DNA of 33,504 bases from Thermoanaerobaculia bacterium (GCA_017883205.1 JADGNZ010000060.1:1-33504), one strand, 5' to 3'. Positions 22,065-30,507 are shown, counted from the first letter of the stretch. Notes: generated from the letters alone by a model not told the origin. Program-made: numbers and translations.

Positions 22065-24578
22065 CTAAATCGTCTGCCCGCTGGCCGGCGGATAGTCGTC
22101 TGCGCGGACGAGGATCTCGCGGGGCTTGGAACCCTGCGAGGGGCCGACGACGCCGTTGGCTTCCATGATCTCGATCAGGCGCGCGGCGCGCGAGTAGCCG
22201 AGCTTGAGGCGGCGCTGGATGTAGGAGGCGCTGGCCTGTCCGGTCGTGAGCACCACGCGCACGGCGTCTTCGTACTTCGGATCGTCGAGGTACTCGATGC
22301 CGTCGGCGCCGCTCTTCTCCACGTCGATCTTCGTGATCTCTTCGAGGAACTGCGGCTCGCCCTGGTTCGCTTTCACGAAGTCGACGATCTTGACGATCTC
22401 TTTCTCGGACACATACGCGCCGTGGATGCGCCGGACACGCGCGGTGCCGGGCGGGAGGAAGAGCATGTCGCCGTTGCCGAGTAGTTTCTCGGCGCCCTGG
22501 GCGTCGAGGATCGTGCGCGAGTCGATCTTCGATGCAACCTGGTAGCTGATGCGCGATGGGAAGTTCGCTTTGATCACGCCGGTGATGACATCGACCGAAG
22601 GCCGCTGGGTGGCGATGATCAGGTGGATACCGACCGCGCGGGCTTTCTGCGCCAGCCGCGTCACTGAATCTTCGACGTCCTTCGAGGCCACCATCATCAG
22701 GTCGGCAAACTCGTCGATGATGATGACGATGTAGACGAGCGGCTCGGGCACCTTGACCAGCTCACTATCCGGCCGCTTCATGGCCCGGCGATAGCCGTCG
22801 ACGTCTTTGAGCAGCGCGTTGTACTGGTCGATGTTGCGCACGCCGCATTCGGCCAGGCAACGATACCGATTCTCCATCTCGTTCACGGCCCAGATCAGCG
22901 CGTTCGAGGCGAGCTTGGGATCGGTGACGATGGGGTGGAGAAGGTGCGGGATGTCCTCGTACATCTTCAGCTCGACCATCTTCGGATCGATCATCAGCAT
23001 CCGCAGTTGCTTCGGCAACGCTTTGTAGAGGAGCGAGACGATCATCGAGTTGAGGCCGACGGACTTGCCGGCGCCCGTGGCACCGGCCACGAGCAGATGC
23101 GGCATGCGCCCGAGGTCGGTGACGACGGCCTCGCCGTGGATGTCCTTGCCGAGGGCAACGGTGAGGAGCGACGACTGCTGCGTGAAGGCGTCGGTATCGA
23201 TGATGTCGCGCAGCGTGATGAGCTCGCGCTTCTTGTTCGGGACTTCGATGCCGACCGTCGACGATCCGCTGATGCGCTCAATGCGGATCGATTCGGCCTT
23301 GAGCGCGAGCGCGAGGTCATCGCCGAGGTTCACGACCTTGGCGTACTTCACGCCGGCGGACGGCTTGAACTCGAACGTCGTCACGACCGGACCCGGGTGA
23401 TAGGCGGTGACCTCTCCTTCGACCGCAAACTCCTTGCAGCGGTCTTCGATGAGCCGGCCGATATCGAGAAACTTTTTGTGGACGTCGTCGTTGATCGTGT
23501 CCTGCTTCGGCCCCTCGGTGAGGAGATCGACGGGCGGAAGAAGGTCGTGCGTCAGTCGCGTGTCGCGCTTCGGCGGCGCTTCCTTCAGCTTGCGCGGAAC
23601 GGGACGCGGCATCTGCTGCTTCGGGCGCGCCGCGCGAACGGCCGGCGGATCGTCGAGGTAGAGCGGATCTTCGAATTCGCCGTCGTCGTCGACCGCCACC
23701 GGCCGCGATAACTGCGGCTTCTCCGCCTGTTGCTGCACCTCGGCCCACAACGTCGATGGATCGTGCGAAGGCTGCTTCGACAACTCCTCCGCGGCTTTGC
23801 GCAGATCGGCCTTCGTCACCTTGCGGATCTGGAACCGGCCGGCGCCTTTGACTTCCCGCACGATCGGTCCCGCCACCGGCATCGAGCCGGACATCTCATC
23901 GTTGGCGACGAGTCGCAATGCAGGAGCGTCTTTTTCGAGATGCTTGCGGACGAGCGCCGTCTTCATCTTGTCCTTGCGGCGCCGCTCCGTGAAGCGCGCC
24001 CATTGCAGCGAGAAGGCGCGGCCGAGGCCGAGGAGCTTCTGATGGATGGCCCTGAAGATGGCGGCGAGACTGATGCGCGTTGCCAGCAGCAGTCCGACGA
24101 GCATGGCCGTGACGAGGACGATGCCAGCGCCGCTGCCGTTCAGCTTCCCCGAGGCCGCGCGGTTCAGCTCCTGTCCAAGGTAGCCGCCGGACGGAATCTG
24201 CGCGCCGCGGACCCACACTTTGCCGAAAGCGAGGTCGCAAAGCGGCGGCATGGCAGCTACGAGAATCACGAAGCCGATGGCCTTCGTCTGCAGGTACTCG
24301 ATCTCTTTGACCCAGAAGCGGTTCCAGCCGACGACCAGCAGGGCACCGGGGAAGAGAAGCGACGCAAAGCCGAAGAAACCGACGCAGATCCAGGCGATGG
24401 TGGCGCCGTAATAGCCGATCCAGTTGGCTACGCCGCTGTTGGTGGAGGTGTAAAAAGCGGAGGAGTCGTCGGCGTGGTAGGTGAGAAGCGCGAGGGCAAG
24501 ACAAATACCTGCCGCCAGGATCACGATCCCGATCAGCTCCCCACCCCGTCTGCTCCTGGCAAATTGCAGAACTTCCAT
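22065..24578 (-). CDS. ftsK: DNA translocase FtsK/SpoIIIE
   Basis: An 837-residue septal DNA pump. N-terminal membrane helices (LIGIVILAAGICLALALLTY, IAWICVGFFGFASLLFPGAL and others within the first ~190 residues), a linker rich in charged and Pro residues (~200-350), then the motor: Walker A GATGAGKSVG near residue 500, Walker B VYIVIIIDEFADLMM, and a C-terminal gamma winged-helix (ASASYIQRRLKLGYSRAARL, then MEANGVVGP) that reads polar DNA motifs. It helps chromosome dimer resolution and clearance at division. I use ATG 24578; a GTG five codons upstream is possible, and the ribosome site is weak for both. It is followed by a G-rich repeat. Confidence 0.95.
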   Translation of the reverse strand: MEVLQFARSRRGGELIGIVILAAGICLALALLTYHADDSSAFYTSTNSGVANWIGYYGATIAWICVGFFGFASLLFPGALLVVGWNRFWVKEIEYLQTKAIGFVILVAAMPPLCDLAFGKVWVRGAQIPSGGYLGQELNRAASGKLNGSGAGIVLVTAMLVGLLLATRISLAAIFRAIHQKLLGLGRAFSLQWARFTERRRKDKMKTALVRKHLEKDAPALRLVANDEMSGSMPVAGPIVREVKGAGRFQIRKVTKADLRKAAEELSKQPSHDPSTLWAEVQQQAEKPQLSRPVAVDDDGEFEDPLYLDDPPAVRAARPKQQMPRPVPRKLKEAPPKRDTRLTHDLLPPVDLLTEGPKQDTINDDVHKKFLDIGRLIEDRCKEFAVEGEVTAYHPGPVVTTFEFKPSAGVKYAKVVNLGDDLALALKAESIRIERISGSSTVGIEVPNKKRELITLRDIIDTDAFTQQSSLLTVALGKDIHGEAVVTDLGRMPHLLVAGATGAGKSVGLNSMIVSLLYKALPKQLRMLMIDPKMVELKMYEDIPHLLHPIVTDPKLASNALIWAVNEMENRYRCLAECGVRNIDQYNALLKDVDGYRRAMKRPDSELVKVPEPLVYIVIIIDEFADLMMVASKDVEDSVTRLAQKARAVGIHLIIATQRPSVDVITGVIKANFPSRISYQVASKIDSRTILDAQGAEKLLGNGDMLFLPPGTARVRRIHGAYVSEKEIVKIVDFVKANQGEPQFLEEITKIDVEKSGADGIEYLDDPKYEDAVRVVLTTGQASASYIQRRLKLGYSRAARLIEIMEANGVVGPSQGSKPREILVRADDYPPASGQTI

Positions 24579-24676
24579 CACACCCACCGCCACTTATCTG
24601 CAGTTGCAGAGAGTAGCAGAAAATTCGCGGTCGCGGGGGGTTGGGGGCAGCGCTTTCCCGGAGCGGGTTGCTTGGT

Positions 24677-24745
24677 CTTCTCCGCATCTCCGCGCCTCCG
24701 CGTGAGAAAAGGGTTCACGCGGAGACGCGGAGGACGCGGAGAGAA
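24677..24745. repeat. CTCCGCGT-type inverted repeat
   Basis: CTCCGCATCTCCGCGCCTCC GCGTGAG, loop AAAAGGGT, then TCACGCGGAGACGCGGAGGA CGCGGAGAG. It begins about 10 bases after the stop of the 24755-24988 gene and fills the gap to ftsK together with a G-rich stretch at 24636-24652. Confidence 0.85.
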
Positions 24746-24754
24746 CCCAGCAAC

Positions 24755-24988
24755 CTACGTCTCCAACTTCAACATCACCTTCGGCGAATCCGCGGTCACG
24801 TGCACGTTCGGCTGCAGTTCAAACGAATCGTCGGCGTCGCTTGCGCCGCCGAGGAGGAGGCAGAGGCGGGCGAGCTCCCGGAAGGCGGCTGGCTCGCCGG
24901 TGAACGTTACGCCGGCGCTGTCCGCGCGCACCGTCAATGGCGTCCGCATCAGGCCGTCGAGCGCCATCATCGCCAGGTCGTAGTTCAT
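24755..24988 (-). CDS. Small Imm32-like hypothetical protein
   Basis: A 77-residue protein. VTFTGEPAAFRELARLCLLL, followed by an acidic stretch and VHVTADSPKVMLKLE, resembles the Imm32 group, small proteins first noted as candidate immunity proteins; many occur with no toxin. The resemblance is from memory of the pattern and not certain. No signal peptide or helix. Its ATG overlaps the stop of the PTPS/QueD gene (ATGA), so it is co-translated. No toxin gene is seen nearby, which speaks for a housekeeping role or for a wrong family guess. Confidence 0.6.
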   Translation of the reverse strand: MNYDLAMMALDGLMRTPLTVRADSAGVTFTGEPAAFRELARLCLLLGGASDADDSFELQPNVHVTADSPKVMLKLET

Positions 24989-25398
24989 TCTTCGTCCTCT
25001 CCGCGATAGACGACGGAGTTCTTCTCCGTCTCCTGCAGCACGACCTCGTACAACGCTCCCTCGGTGATCGCGGGCGACAACTGCGCCCAGAACGACCGCG
25101 CCAAGTTCTCGGCGGTCGGGATCACTCCGTAGAGAAACTCGACGTCTTCGTTCAGATTCGTGTGGTCAACGCGATCGATAATCTGCTTTCGAACGATGTC
25201 CTTGAGCCGTTTCAGATCGATGACCATACCGGTCTCGGGGTCGATCTTTCCTTTCACGCTGACCGTGATCACGTAGTTGTGGCCGTGACCCTTGGGGTTG
25301 TCGCACTTGTCGTAGACGCGGCGGTTCCAATCGGCGTCGTAGTCGGGGTTGTGCAACCGGTGCGCGGCGGAGAATGTGAGCCTGGCGGTGACGATCAT
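24985..25398 (-). CDS. 6-pyruvoyl-tetrahydropterin synthase / QueD family protein
   Basis: A 137-residue T-fold enzyme. FSAAHRL and GHGHNY supply the zinc-binding His residues, CDNPKGHGHNY holds the catalytic Cys, and DHTNLNED, PTAENLA and ETEKNSVVYRGE complete the pattern. The spacing CxxPxGHGH and the ending resemble the animal 6-pyruvoyltetrahydropterin synthase more than E. coli QueD, whose Cys motif is CxxxHGH. It acts on dihydroneopterin triphosphate, giving either a tetrahydropterin or the queuosine precursor carboxytetrahydropterin; the sequence does not settle which. It starts 11 bp after the pseudokinase stop and overlaps the next gene by ATGA. No other pterin or queuosine gene is nearby. 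Confidence 0.88.
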   Translation of the reverse strand: MIVTARLTFSAAHRLHNPDYDADWNRRVYDKCDNPKGHGHNYVITVSVKGKIDPETGMVIDLKRLKDIVRKQIIDRVDHTNLNEDVEFLYGVIPTAENLARSFWAQLSPAITEGALYEVVLQETEKNSVVYRGEDEE

Positions 25399-25409
25399 GA
25401 GCGTGGAAT

Positions 25410-28316
25410 CTATATCGTCACGCCTGCGAGCGCGGAACGAATCTCATTCTGCTGTCCCTTCAGCGTTTCGCGCAACTTGGCAAAGCGCGCGTCACTTTGC
25501 ATGAATCCGAAGAGAGGATTGGCGAGCACGTAGCTGGCCGTCGGTTCTTTGCGTGCGGCGGCGTGCTCGAGTGCATCGTCGACGCCGCGCGTGTCGCCGG
25601 CCATCGCCGCGATCTCGCCGGCAGTCGTCCAGTAGTCGTCGCCCGGCTTCGACGCAGCAGCAGCCGCCTTCATCTCGGCGTCCGCGAGCGCTTTGTTCGA
25701 CGACTGCGCGGCGATGTACGCCTTCAGAATGTGAGCTCCGTAGTTGGGATCGGTCTGCTCCACCTTCTTGAGCTCCAAGACGGCGATCTCCGTCGAATGA
25801 CGAAGCACGGCGATCCGCCCGATCTTCAGCGCGAGCGCCGGGTTGTGCTGCTGGTGCAGCTCAAGGTCGTAGTACATGTCGACCGCGTTGTCGATTCTCC
25901 CAGAGGCAACCAGTACATCCGGCGCATGCAACGCTGCGGCGTCTGATCCGCCGAGGCGGGTGAGAGCGGCTTTGAAGAGAGCGTTGTCGCCGGAAGCAAG
26001 GGCGTAGCGCCCGATGATATTGAGCGCTTCCGCGTCGGAATGGTCATGACGCAACACCACGCCAAAGCCGTTGAACGCCGCGGAGAGATCGCCGGCGGCG
26101 AGACTGGCACGCGCGACATGGCGTGCGGCGTCCACGTTTGACGGATCCAACGCCATGACCTGTTTCGCCGCCGCCAGGGCATCCGCGCCATTGCCACGAG
26201 CGTCGAAAAAGCGAAACGCGAGCAACTCGGTGGGCAGGAAGTTCGGATCTGCTTTGAGTGCGACACGCAACGCGACCTCGGCGCGGGTATCGTCGCCGAC
26301 AGCATGCGAGGCCACGGCGTCCGCGAACGCGTTGGCCGCCTCGGCACTGGCAGGAGGCCGAGGCGGGATCTTGAGATCGCCGGCGACCCAACCGACCAGT
26401 TCCTGAATGCCGCCGGCGGCGTCGAGCAACGGCGTGGCGGTTCCCTTCTTCACGGCCTTCCCGTCGGTGACCGCGATGATCTGCGGGGAAGCGCCTTCGC
26501 CCGTCAGCGCCGCCGTGTACGCGCTGACATCGGCACCTTTCGCATCGACGATGCGCACCTCGGGAAATGCGCGAAGAACTTCAATCGAAGCGAGGCGGAT
26601 CGCATCCGCTCGCTGTTGGAGCACGGGATCAGGCGGCGTGACCGAGAAGGGCTCGATGAACACTTTGCGCGGCGTGGCCACGGACGCCTGGGGAAGACCG
26701 GCATGACGAGTGATTGCTGCGGGCACAGGCTCTTCGCGACGATTGCGCATCCAGAAGAACGCCGCGCCTGCAGCAAGAATCACGAGAGCGGCGACCGATA
26801 TCGCCGCCAGCCGCGTACGTTTCTTCTTTTGGGCAGCACGCGCCGCTGTCGCATTCGCCTCGGCTTCCGCCTCCGCAGCAAGGCGCGCCGAGTCATCCGC
26901 CGCAACCGCCGCGTGGGCCGCATCCTCGACCGCCTGAACCTCCGGCGCGATCTCAAAGAGCTTCACGCCGGCACGCGCTCCGGCGTCGCGCAGCCGCACG
27001 CTCGTACGCCCTTTCTTCGTGACGGCTTCCGTGATGTAGAGCTTCTGCGGTTCGATCTGATCGAGAATCTCGAAGGCTTTGTCGACCGTGACGCCCGCTG
27101 GCGTTCCATCACGTGTCTCCACTTCGCCGGCGTGCAGGAGCAGGCGCACAGGAATCGGCGTGCCATCCTGCTGGTCAGGCGAGAAATCGAACTCCCCTTT
27201 GCGTCCTGCCTCCAATGCGCTCTCCAGCGAGGGCAGCTCTCCGACGAAACGCGGTCCGAACGGATCGACGACCTGGCCGTCGAAAAGATAGATCGCCTCG
27301 CCGAGAATCTGCTGCATCCGCGCGGCTGCCTTCGATGCCCCGGCAGGATCGGCCGCGTTCATCTCCCGGTAGTTGGCGATATCACCGGCGAGGATGATCG
27401 ACTGCCTCGTCTGTGCGGCGTGGCGTGCGGTGGCAACGGCATGGAGCGCCGCCCTGCCCATCTCGTTCGCCCATGTCACGACCTCGGCATCAGCCTTCAC
27501 GATGTCGTCGATGATCGCCTTCATGTCTTTGTGGCGGCGATAGGGGTCTTTGAAGAAGCACTTCCCCATCACGCTGAGCACGGCGCCGTCGATTGCGGGA
27601 TTGAGCGCCTTGGGCGACGGCGGCTGCTCATCGACGATCTTGCGGGCGATCTCCGCTGCGCTTGGCGCCAGGTAGGGCCGGCGCCCCGTTGCGATCTCGT
27701 ACATCACGATGCCGAGCGAGAACACATCGGTCTGCACGGTGACCGGCTGGTTGATGATCTGTTCCGGCGCCATGTAGCTGACGGCGTCGGGGTCGCTTCC
27801 CTTCAGCGCGAATGCCGAGCCAAGCCCCTCGCGCCGCGGCAGGAACGTCATCGAATTGAGTCCGGCGATCTTGACCTGTCCGTTGTCCGCAACGAGCACC
27901 GAATCGCCGGCGATGTTCAGATGCAACACGTTCTTCGCGTGCATCAGCTTCAGCGCATCCGCAAGCTGATAAGCGATGTGGAAGAACTCCGTCCGTTCGG
28001 CCGCATGTCCGCGAAAGACCGCAGCGACGGGCCTGCCTTCAAACCACTCCATGACGAGGATCAGCGCGTCGTCCGCAGGCAGGACGTCGATGTTGGTGAC
28101 GAGCGATGCGTGATAGATCGCCGCGCCCTGCCGCATGTCGCGGATGACCATCTCGCGCCTCGCCGGATCGCGCGGAAGCTGCTTCGTCAGAACTTTGACG
28201 GCGACCGGCTTGCCGCTGCGCGTATCTTCCGCGCGCCACACCGTTGCGCTAACGCGCTCGATCAGCCGATACGAGAGAACGTTCCCGCCGGCAACGAACG
28301 GATCGATGGCAGACAT
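25410..28316 (-). CDS. Membrane pseudokinase / pseudocyclase / TPR protein
   Basis: A 968-residue protein. Residues ~15-285 are a Ser/Thr-kinase-like fold: VAVK (K41) and APE (residues ~183-185) remain, but the HRD loop is H132-L-N-I-A-G-D-S, the DFG site reads I-A-G-L, and the Gly-rich loop is RVSATVWRA, so phosphotransfer is unlikely. Residues ~305-455 resemble a class III nucleotide cyclase domain (IILAGDIANYREMN, VRLLLHAGEVE, VDKAFEILDQ); the first metal Asp is kept but the second region (DPFGPRFVGE) lacks the usual GD, so it may be inactive too. A charged linker (Ala/Glu-rich) leads to one membrane helix at ~503-523, then a periplasmic part with TPR-like repeats (~640-900). It probably scaffolds or senses. 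Start 28316 is set by TATAAT six bases upstream. Confidence 0.85.
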   Translation of the reverse strand: MSAIDPFVAGGNVLSYRLIERVSATVWRAEDTRSGKPVAVKVLTKQLPRDPARREMVIRDMRQGAAIYHASLVTNIDVLPADDALILVMEWFEGRPVAAVFRGHAAERTEFFHIAYQLADALKLMHAKNVLHLNIAGDSVLVADNGQVKIAGLNSMTFLPRREGLGSAFALKGSDPDAVSYMAPEQIINQPVTVQTDVFSLGIVMYEIATGRRPYLAPSAAEIARKIVDEQPPSPKALNPAIDGAVLSVMGKCFFKDPYRRHKDMKAIIDDIVKADAEVVTWANEMGRAALHAVATARHAAQTRQSIILAGDIANYREMNAADPAGASKAAARMQQILGEAIYLFDGQVVDPFGPRFVGELPSLESALEAGRKGEFDFSPDQQDGTPIPVRLLLHAGEVETRDGTPAGVTVDKAFEILDQIEPQKLYITEAVTKKGRTSVRLRDAGARAGVKLFEIAPEVQAVEDAAHAAVAADDSARLAAEAEAEANATAARAAQKKKRTRLAAISVAALVILAAGAAFFWMRNRREEPVPAAITRHAGLPQASVATPRKVFIEPFSVTPPDPVLQQRADAIRLASIEVLRAFPEVRIVDAKGADVSAYTAALTGEGASPQIIAVTDGKAVKKGTATPLLDAAGGIQELVGWVAGDLKIPPRPPASAEAANAFADAVASHAVGDDTRAEVALRVALKADPNFLPTELLAFRFFDARGNGADALAAAKQVMALDPSNVDAARHVARASLAAGDLSAAFNGFGVVLRHDHSDAEALNIIGRYALASGDNALFKAALTRLGGSDAAALHAPDVLVASGRIDNAVDMYYDLELHQQHNPALALKIGRIAVLRHSTEIAVLELKKVEQTDPNYGAHILKAYIAAQSSNKALADAEMKAAAAASKPGDDYWTTAGEIAAMAGDTRGVDDALEHAAARKEPTASYVLANPLFGFMQSDARFAKLRETLKGQQNEIRSALAGVTI

Positions 28317-28322
28317 GGGTGA

Positions 28323-28328
28323 ATTATA
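28323..28328 (-). promoter_or_regulatory. Putative -10 box of the pseudokinase gene (leaderless type)
   Basis: Perfect TATAAT on the minus strand, six bases before ATG 28316. No ribosome site exists between, so the message would be leaderless. Confidence 0.55.
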
Positions 28329-28331
28329 GAG

Positions 28332-28473
28332 TGCGGGGGTCGGGAGTCGGGAGTCGGAGAATAGGCGGGCTGACGGGTTGAGAGGTCTCCTGCGCTCCGA
28401 GGGCATCAGCATTCTCAGAACAGAAAGTGAGTCCGCCGCGTGCTCCGACACCCGACCCCCGACTCCCGACACC
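28332..28473. repeat. Inverted pair of GGGGGTCGG repeats between biotin carrier and pseudokinase
   Basis: Arms at 28336-28365 (GGGGGTCGGGAGTCGGGAGT then CGGAGAATAG) and 28443-28473 (CTCCGACACCCGACCCCCGA then CTCCCGACACC) are complementary and enclose about 75 bp of ordinary-looking DNA. The right arm touches the TAG of the biotin carrier gene; the left arm ends at the pseudokinase -10 box. It could act as terminator or attenuator between the two transcripts. Confidence 0.8.
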
Positions 28474-28974
28474 CTACGCAGGCAATAGATGCAAAAGATC
28501 CGCGCCGCTCTCGACTGTATCGCCGGCCGTGACGAAGATCTCGTCGACGATGCCATCGGCGGGCGCAGGGATCTCGTTCTCCATCTTCATCGCTTCGAGG
28601 ACGAGAAGGCCTGCGCCGCGCTGGACGGATGCTCCCTTCTCGACCATGACTCGGGCAATGCGGCCCGGCATCGGCGCCTTGATGATGCCGCTGGCGCCAA
28701 GGTGGTCGTCACCACCTTGGCGGCGGAGGGCGAGCGGATCGACGATCTCGATGTCCAGCCTCGATGCTCCGATCGTGATCTGGCGCATCGCCCCGTCGCG
28801 ATGATGCTGGAGCGAGTACTGTCTTCCGTCGTCCAGGCGCACCGAATGAAGGCTGCCGGCAGCAACGAGATCCGCGACGATCCATCGATCGCCGATTTTC
28901 ACGCGGTAGCTGCTGCCATGCCGCTCGACTTCGAGCGCCGTTTCCTCGTCGCGATAGCGGGCGATGAACTTCAA
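28474..28974 (-). CDS. Biotin carboxyl carrier protein of acyl-CoA carboxylase
   Basis: A 166-residue protein. The C-terminal ~75 residues are a biotinyl domain with EAMKMEN (the biotinylated Lys is in MKM), preceded by IKAPMPGRIARVMVEKGASV. The N-terminal ~85 residues resemble the linker that, in one-piece alpha subunits such as propionyl- or methylcrotonyl-CoA carboxylase, joins the biotin carboxylase to the carrier. Here the alpha subunit is split into two genes overlapping by ATGA. The carboxyltransferase partner is not in the window, so the acyl-CoA substrate is not known. Its stop codon abuts a GGGTGTCGGG repeat. Confidence 0.92.
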   Translation of the reverse strand: MKFIARYRDEETALEVERHGSSYRVKIGDRWIVADLVAAGSLHSVRLDDGRQYSLQHHRDGAMRQITIGASRLDIEIVDPLALRRQGGDDHLGASGIIKAPMPGRIARVMVEKGASVQRGAGLLVLEAMKMENEIPAPADGIVDEIFVTAGDTVESGADLLHLLPA

Positions 28975-30470
28975 CCGCGCACCCGAAGTGCGTCCATGCG
29001 GCCGCTCTGCTTCCAGCGCGAGACCTTTTCTTCAGGCAGCGACACCTTCTGCGCATCCTCGAACGCCAGGATGGCCGCGGCGATGAGCGCGACATCGCGC
29101 CGGTCATCGCTCGGAGCGCGATGTTCGAGATCGAGCGCGGGCAGAATCGTGTCGATGAATCCCGTGTCGAAATTCGCGGTCCGGAAATCGGGATGGCCCA
29201 TCAGGAATCGGAAGAATGGAATCGTCGTGCGGATGCCGTCGACGCGGTACTCCTCGAGTGCACGCAGCATCCGATCGATGGCCTCGCCGCGCGTGCTGGC
29301 GTGGCAAATCAGTTTCGACAGCATCGGGTCGTAGTAGACGGGCACGGTGTAGCCGGCATAGACGCCGTTGTCATTGCGAACGCCCGGTCCCTGCGGCAAG
29401 GTCAGATTCCGAATGAGGCCGGGCGATGGCGCAAAGTTGTGCGCGGGATCTTCGGCATAAACCCGGCACTCGATGGCGTGACCGTTCGGCGCGAGATCCT
29501 CCTGCGCGAAGCCCAGAGGCTCCCCCTGCGCGATCCGCAGTTGCGCCTTGACCAGGTCGATTCCCCACACCATCTCGGTCACCGGGTGCTCGACCTGGAG
29601 CCGCGTGTTCATCTCGAGGAAGTAGAACTGCTTGTCGGGTCCCATCAAACACTCGATCGTCCCCGCGGAGTAGTAGTTGACGGCCGACGCCGCCTTCACC
29701 GCCATCGCGCCGAGACGCTCGCGCAAGGCCTGATCGACCACGGGCGACGGGCACTCCTCCACGACTTTCTGATGCCGGCGTTGCAGCGTGCACTCGCGCT
29801 CGCCGATGTGTACGACATTGCCGTGTTGGTCGCCGAGGATCTGCACCTCGATGTGGCGCGGTGAGGCGATGAACTTCTCGGCGTAGACGGCGCTGTCGCC
29901 GAAGAACGACTGCGCCTCGCTGGTGACGCGCTCGAAGGCGGTATGCAAATCGGCTTCGCGCTCGACGAGCCGCATTCCTTTGCCGCCGCCGCCCGCCGAG
30001 GCTTTGACCATGATCGGGAAGCCCGCTTCGCGCGCAAATGCCTCGATCTCATCGAACGACTTCACCGCTTCGGTGAGGCCGGGAACGACCGGCACACCCG
30101 CCGCTTGCATCCGCTGCCGGCTTTCGGTCTTCGAGCCCATCGCCTCGATCGACTCGGGCGAAGGTCCGATGAACAGGATGCCGGCATCGCGGCACGCGCG
30201 CGCGAAGCCGGCATTCTCGGCAAGGAAGCCGTAGCCGGGATGGATGGCCTCGGCCCCCGTCTTCTTCGCGGCATCGAGAATGCGATCGATGCGCAGGTAG
30301 CTCTCGCGCGAAGGCGCAGGACCGATCGGCATCGCCTCGTCCGCGTAGATGACGTGCAGCGCGGCACGGTCGGGCTCGGAGTAGACGGCCACCGTCGGAT
30401 ACCCCATCTCCCGGCACGCGCGCATGACCCGCACCGCGATCTCTCCTCGGTTCGCCACCAGGACTTTCAT
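28971..30470 (-). CDS. accC: Biotin carboxylase subunit of acyl-CoA carboxylase
   Basis: A 499-residue ATP-grasp enzyme that carboxylates biotin on the carrier protein. It opens MKVLVANRGEIAVRVMRACR, has the ATP-binding Gly loop SAGGGGKGMRL near residues 164-174, EVQILGD and HIGERECTLQRRHQKVVEE, and the catalytic stretch FLEMNTRLQVEHPVTE. The last ~50 residues (after DLEHRAPSDDRR) go beyond the usual 450-residue AccC, as in alpha subunits of propionyl/methylcrotonyl-CoA carboxylases, so a role in acyl-CoA metabolism is as likely as fatty acid synthesis. TACAAT eight bases before ATG 30470 suggests a leaderless start. First gene of an operon with the carrier. Confidence 0.95.
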   Translation of the reverse strand: MKVLVANRGEIAVRVMRACREMGYPTVAVYSEPDRAALHVIYADEAMPIGPAPSRESYLRIDRILDAAKKTGAEAIHPGYGFLAENAGFARACRDAGILFIGPSPESIEAMGSKTESRQRMQAAGVPVVPGLTEAVKSFDEIEAFAREAGFPIMVKASAGGGGKGMRLVEREADLHTAFERVTSEAQSFFGDSAVYAEKFIASPRHIEVQILGDQHGNVVHIGERECTLQRRHQKVVEECPSPVVDQALRERLGAMAVKAASAVNYYSAGTIECLMGPDKQFYFLEMNTRLQVEHPVTEMVWGIDLVKAQLRIAQGEPLGFAQEDLAPNGHAIECRVYAEDPAHNFAPSPGLIRNLTLPQGPGVRNDNGVYAGYTVPVYYDPMLSKLICHASTRGEAIDRMLRALEEYRVDGIRTTIPFFRFLMGHPDFRTANFDTGFIDTILPALDLEHRAPSDDRRDVALIAAAILAFEDAQKVSLPEEKVSRWKQSGRMDALRVRG

Positions 30471-30478
30471 CGCCGCGC

Positions 30479-30484
30479 ATTGTA
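30479..30484 (-). promoter_or_regulatory. Putative -10 box of accC (leaderless type)
   Basis: TACAAT on the minus strand, eight bases before ATG 30470. The same 37-bp gap holds TAACAT on the plus strand nine bases before the 30508 start, so the gap may contain two divergent promoters. Confidence 0.4.
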
Positions 30485-30507
30485 TTCGCTGCTAACATCC
30501 CCGCCCT

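Noticed and set aside
24755-24988. Toxin-immunity system around the Imm32-like gene
   Set aside because: No polymorphic toxin, secretion marker or toxin domain is present next to it; neighbours are metabolic or signalling genes.
26304-28322. 672-codon open frame on the plus strand across the pseudokinase gene
   Set aside because: Exact antisense of a protein with clear domains; the product is Arg/Asp/His-rich low-complexity of the kind seen opposite GC-rich genes, with no family motif.
28317-28556. 80-residue N-terminal extension of the pseudokinase
   Set aside because: It would be coded by the inverted repeat and overlap the biotin carrier gene; TATAAT lies just before MSAIDPF.
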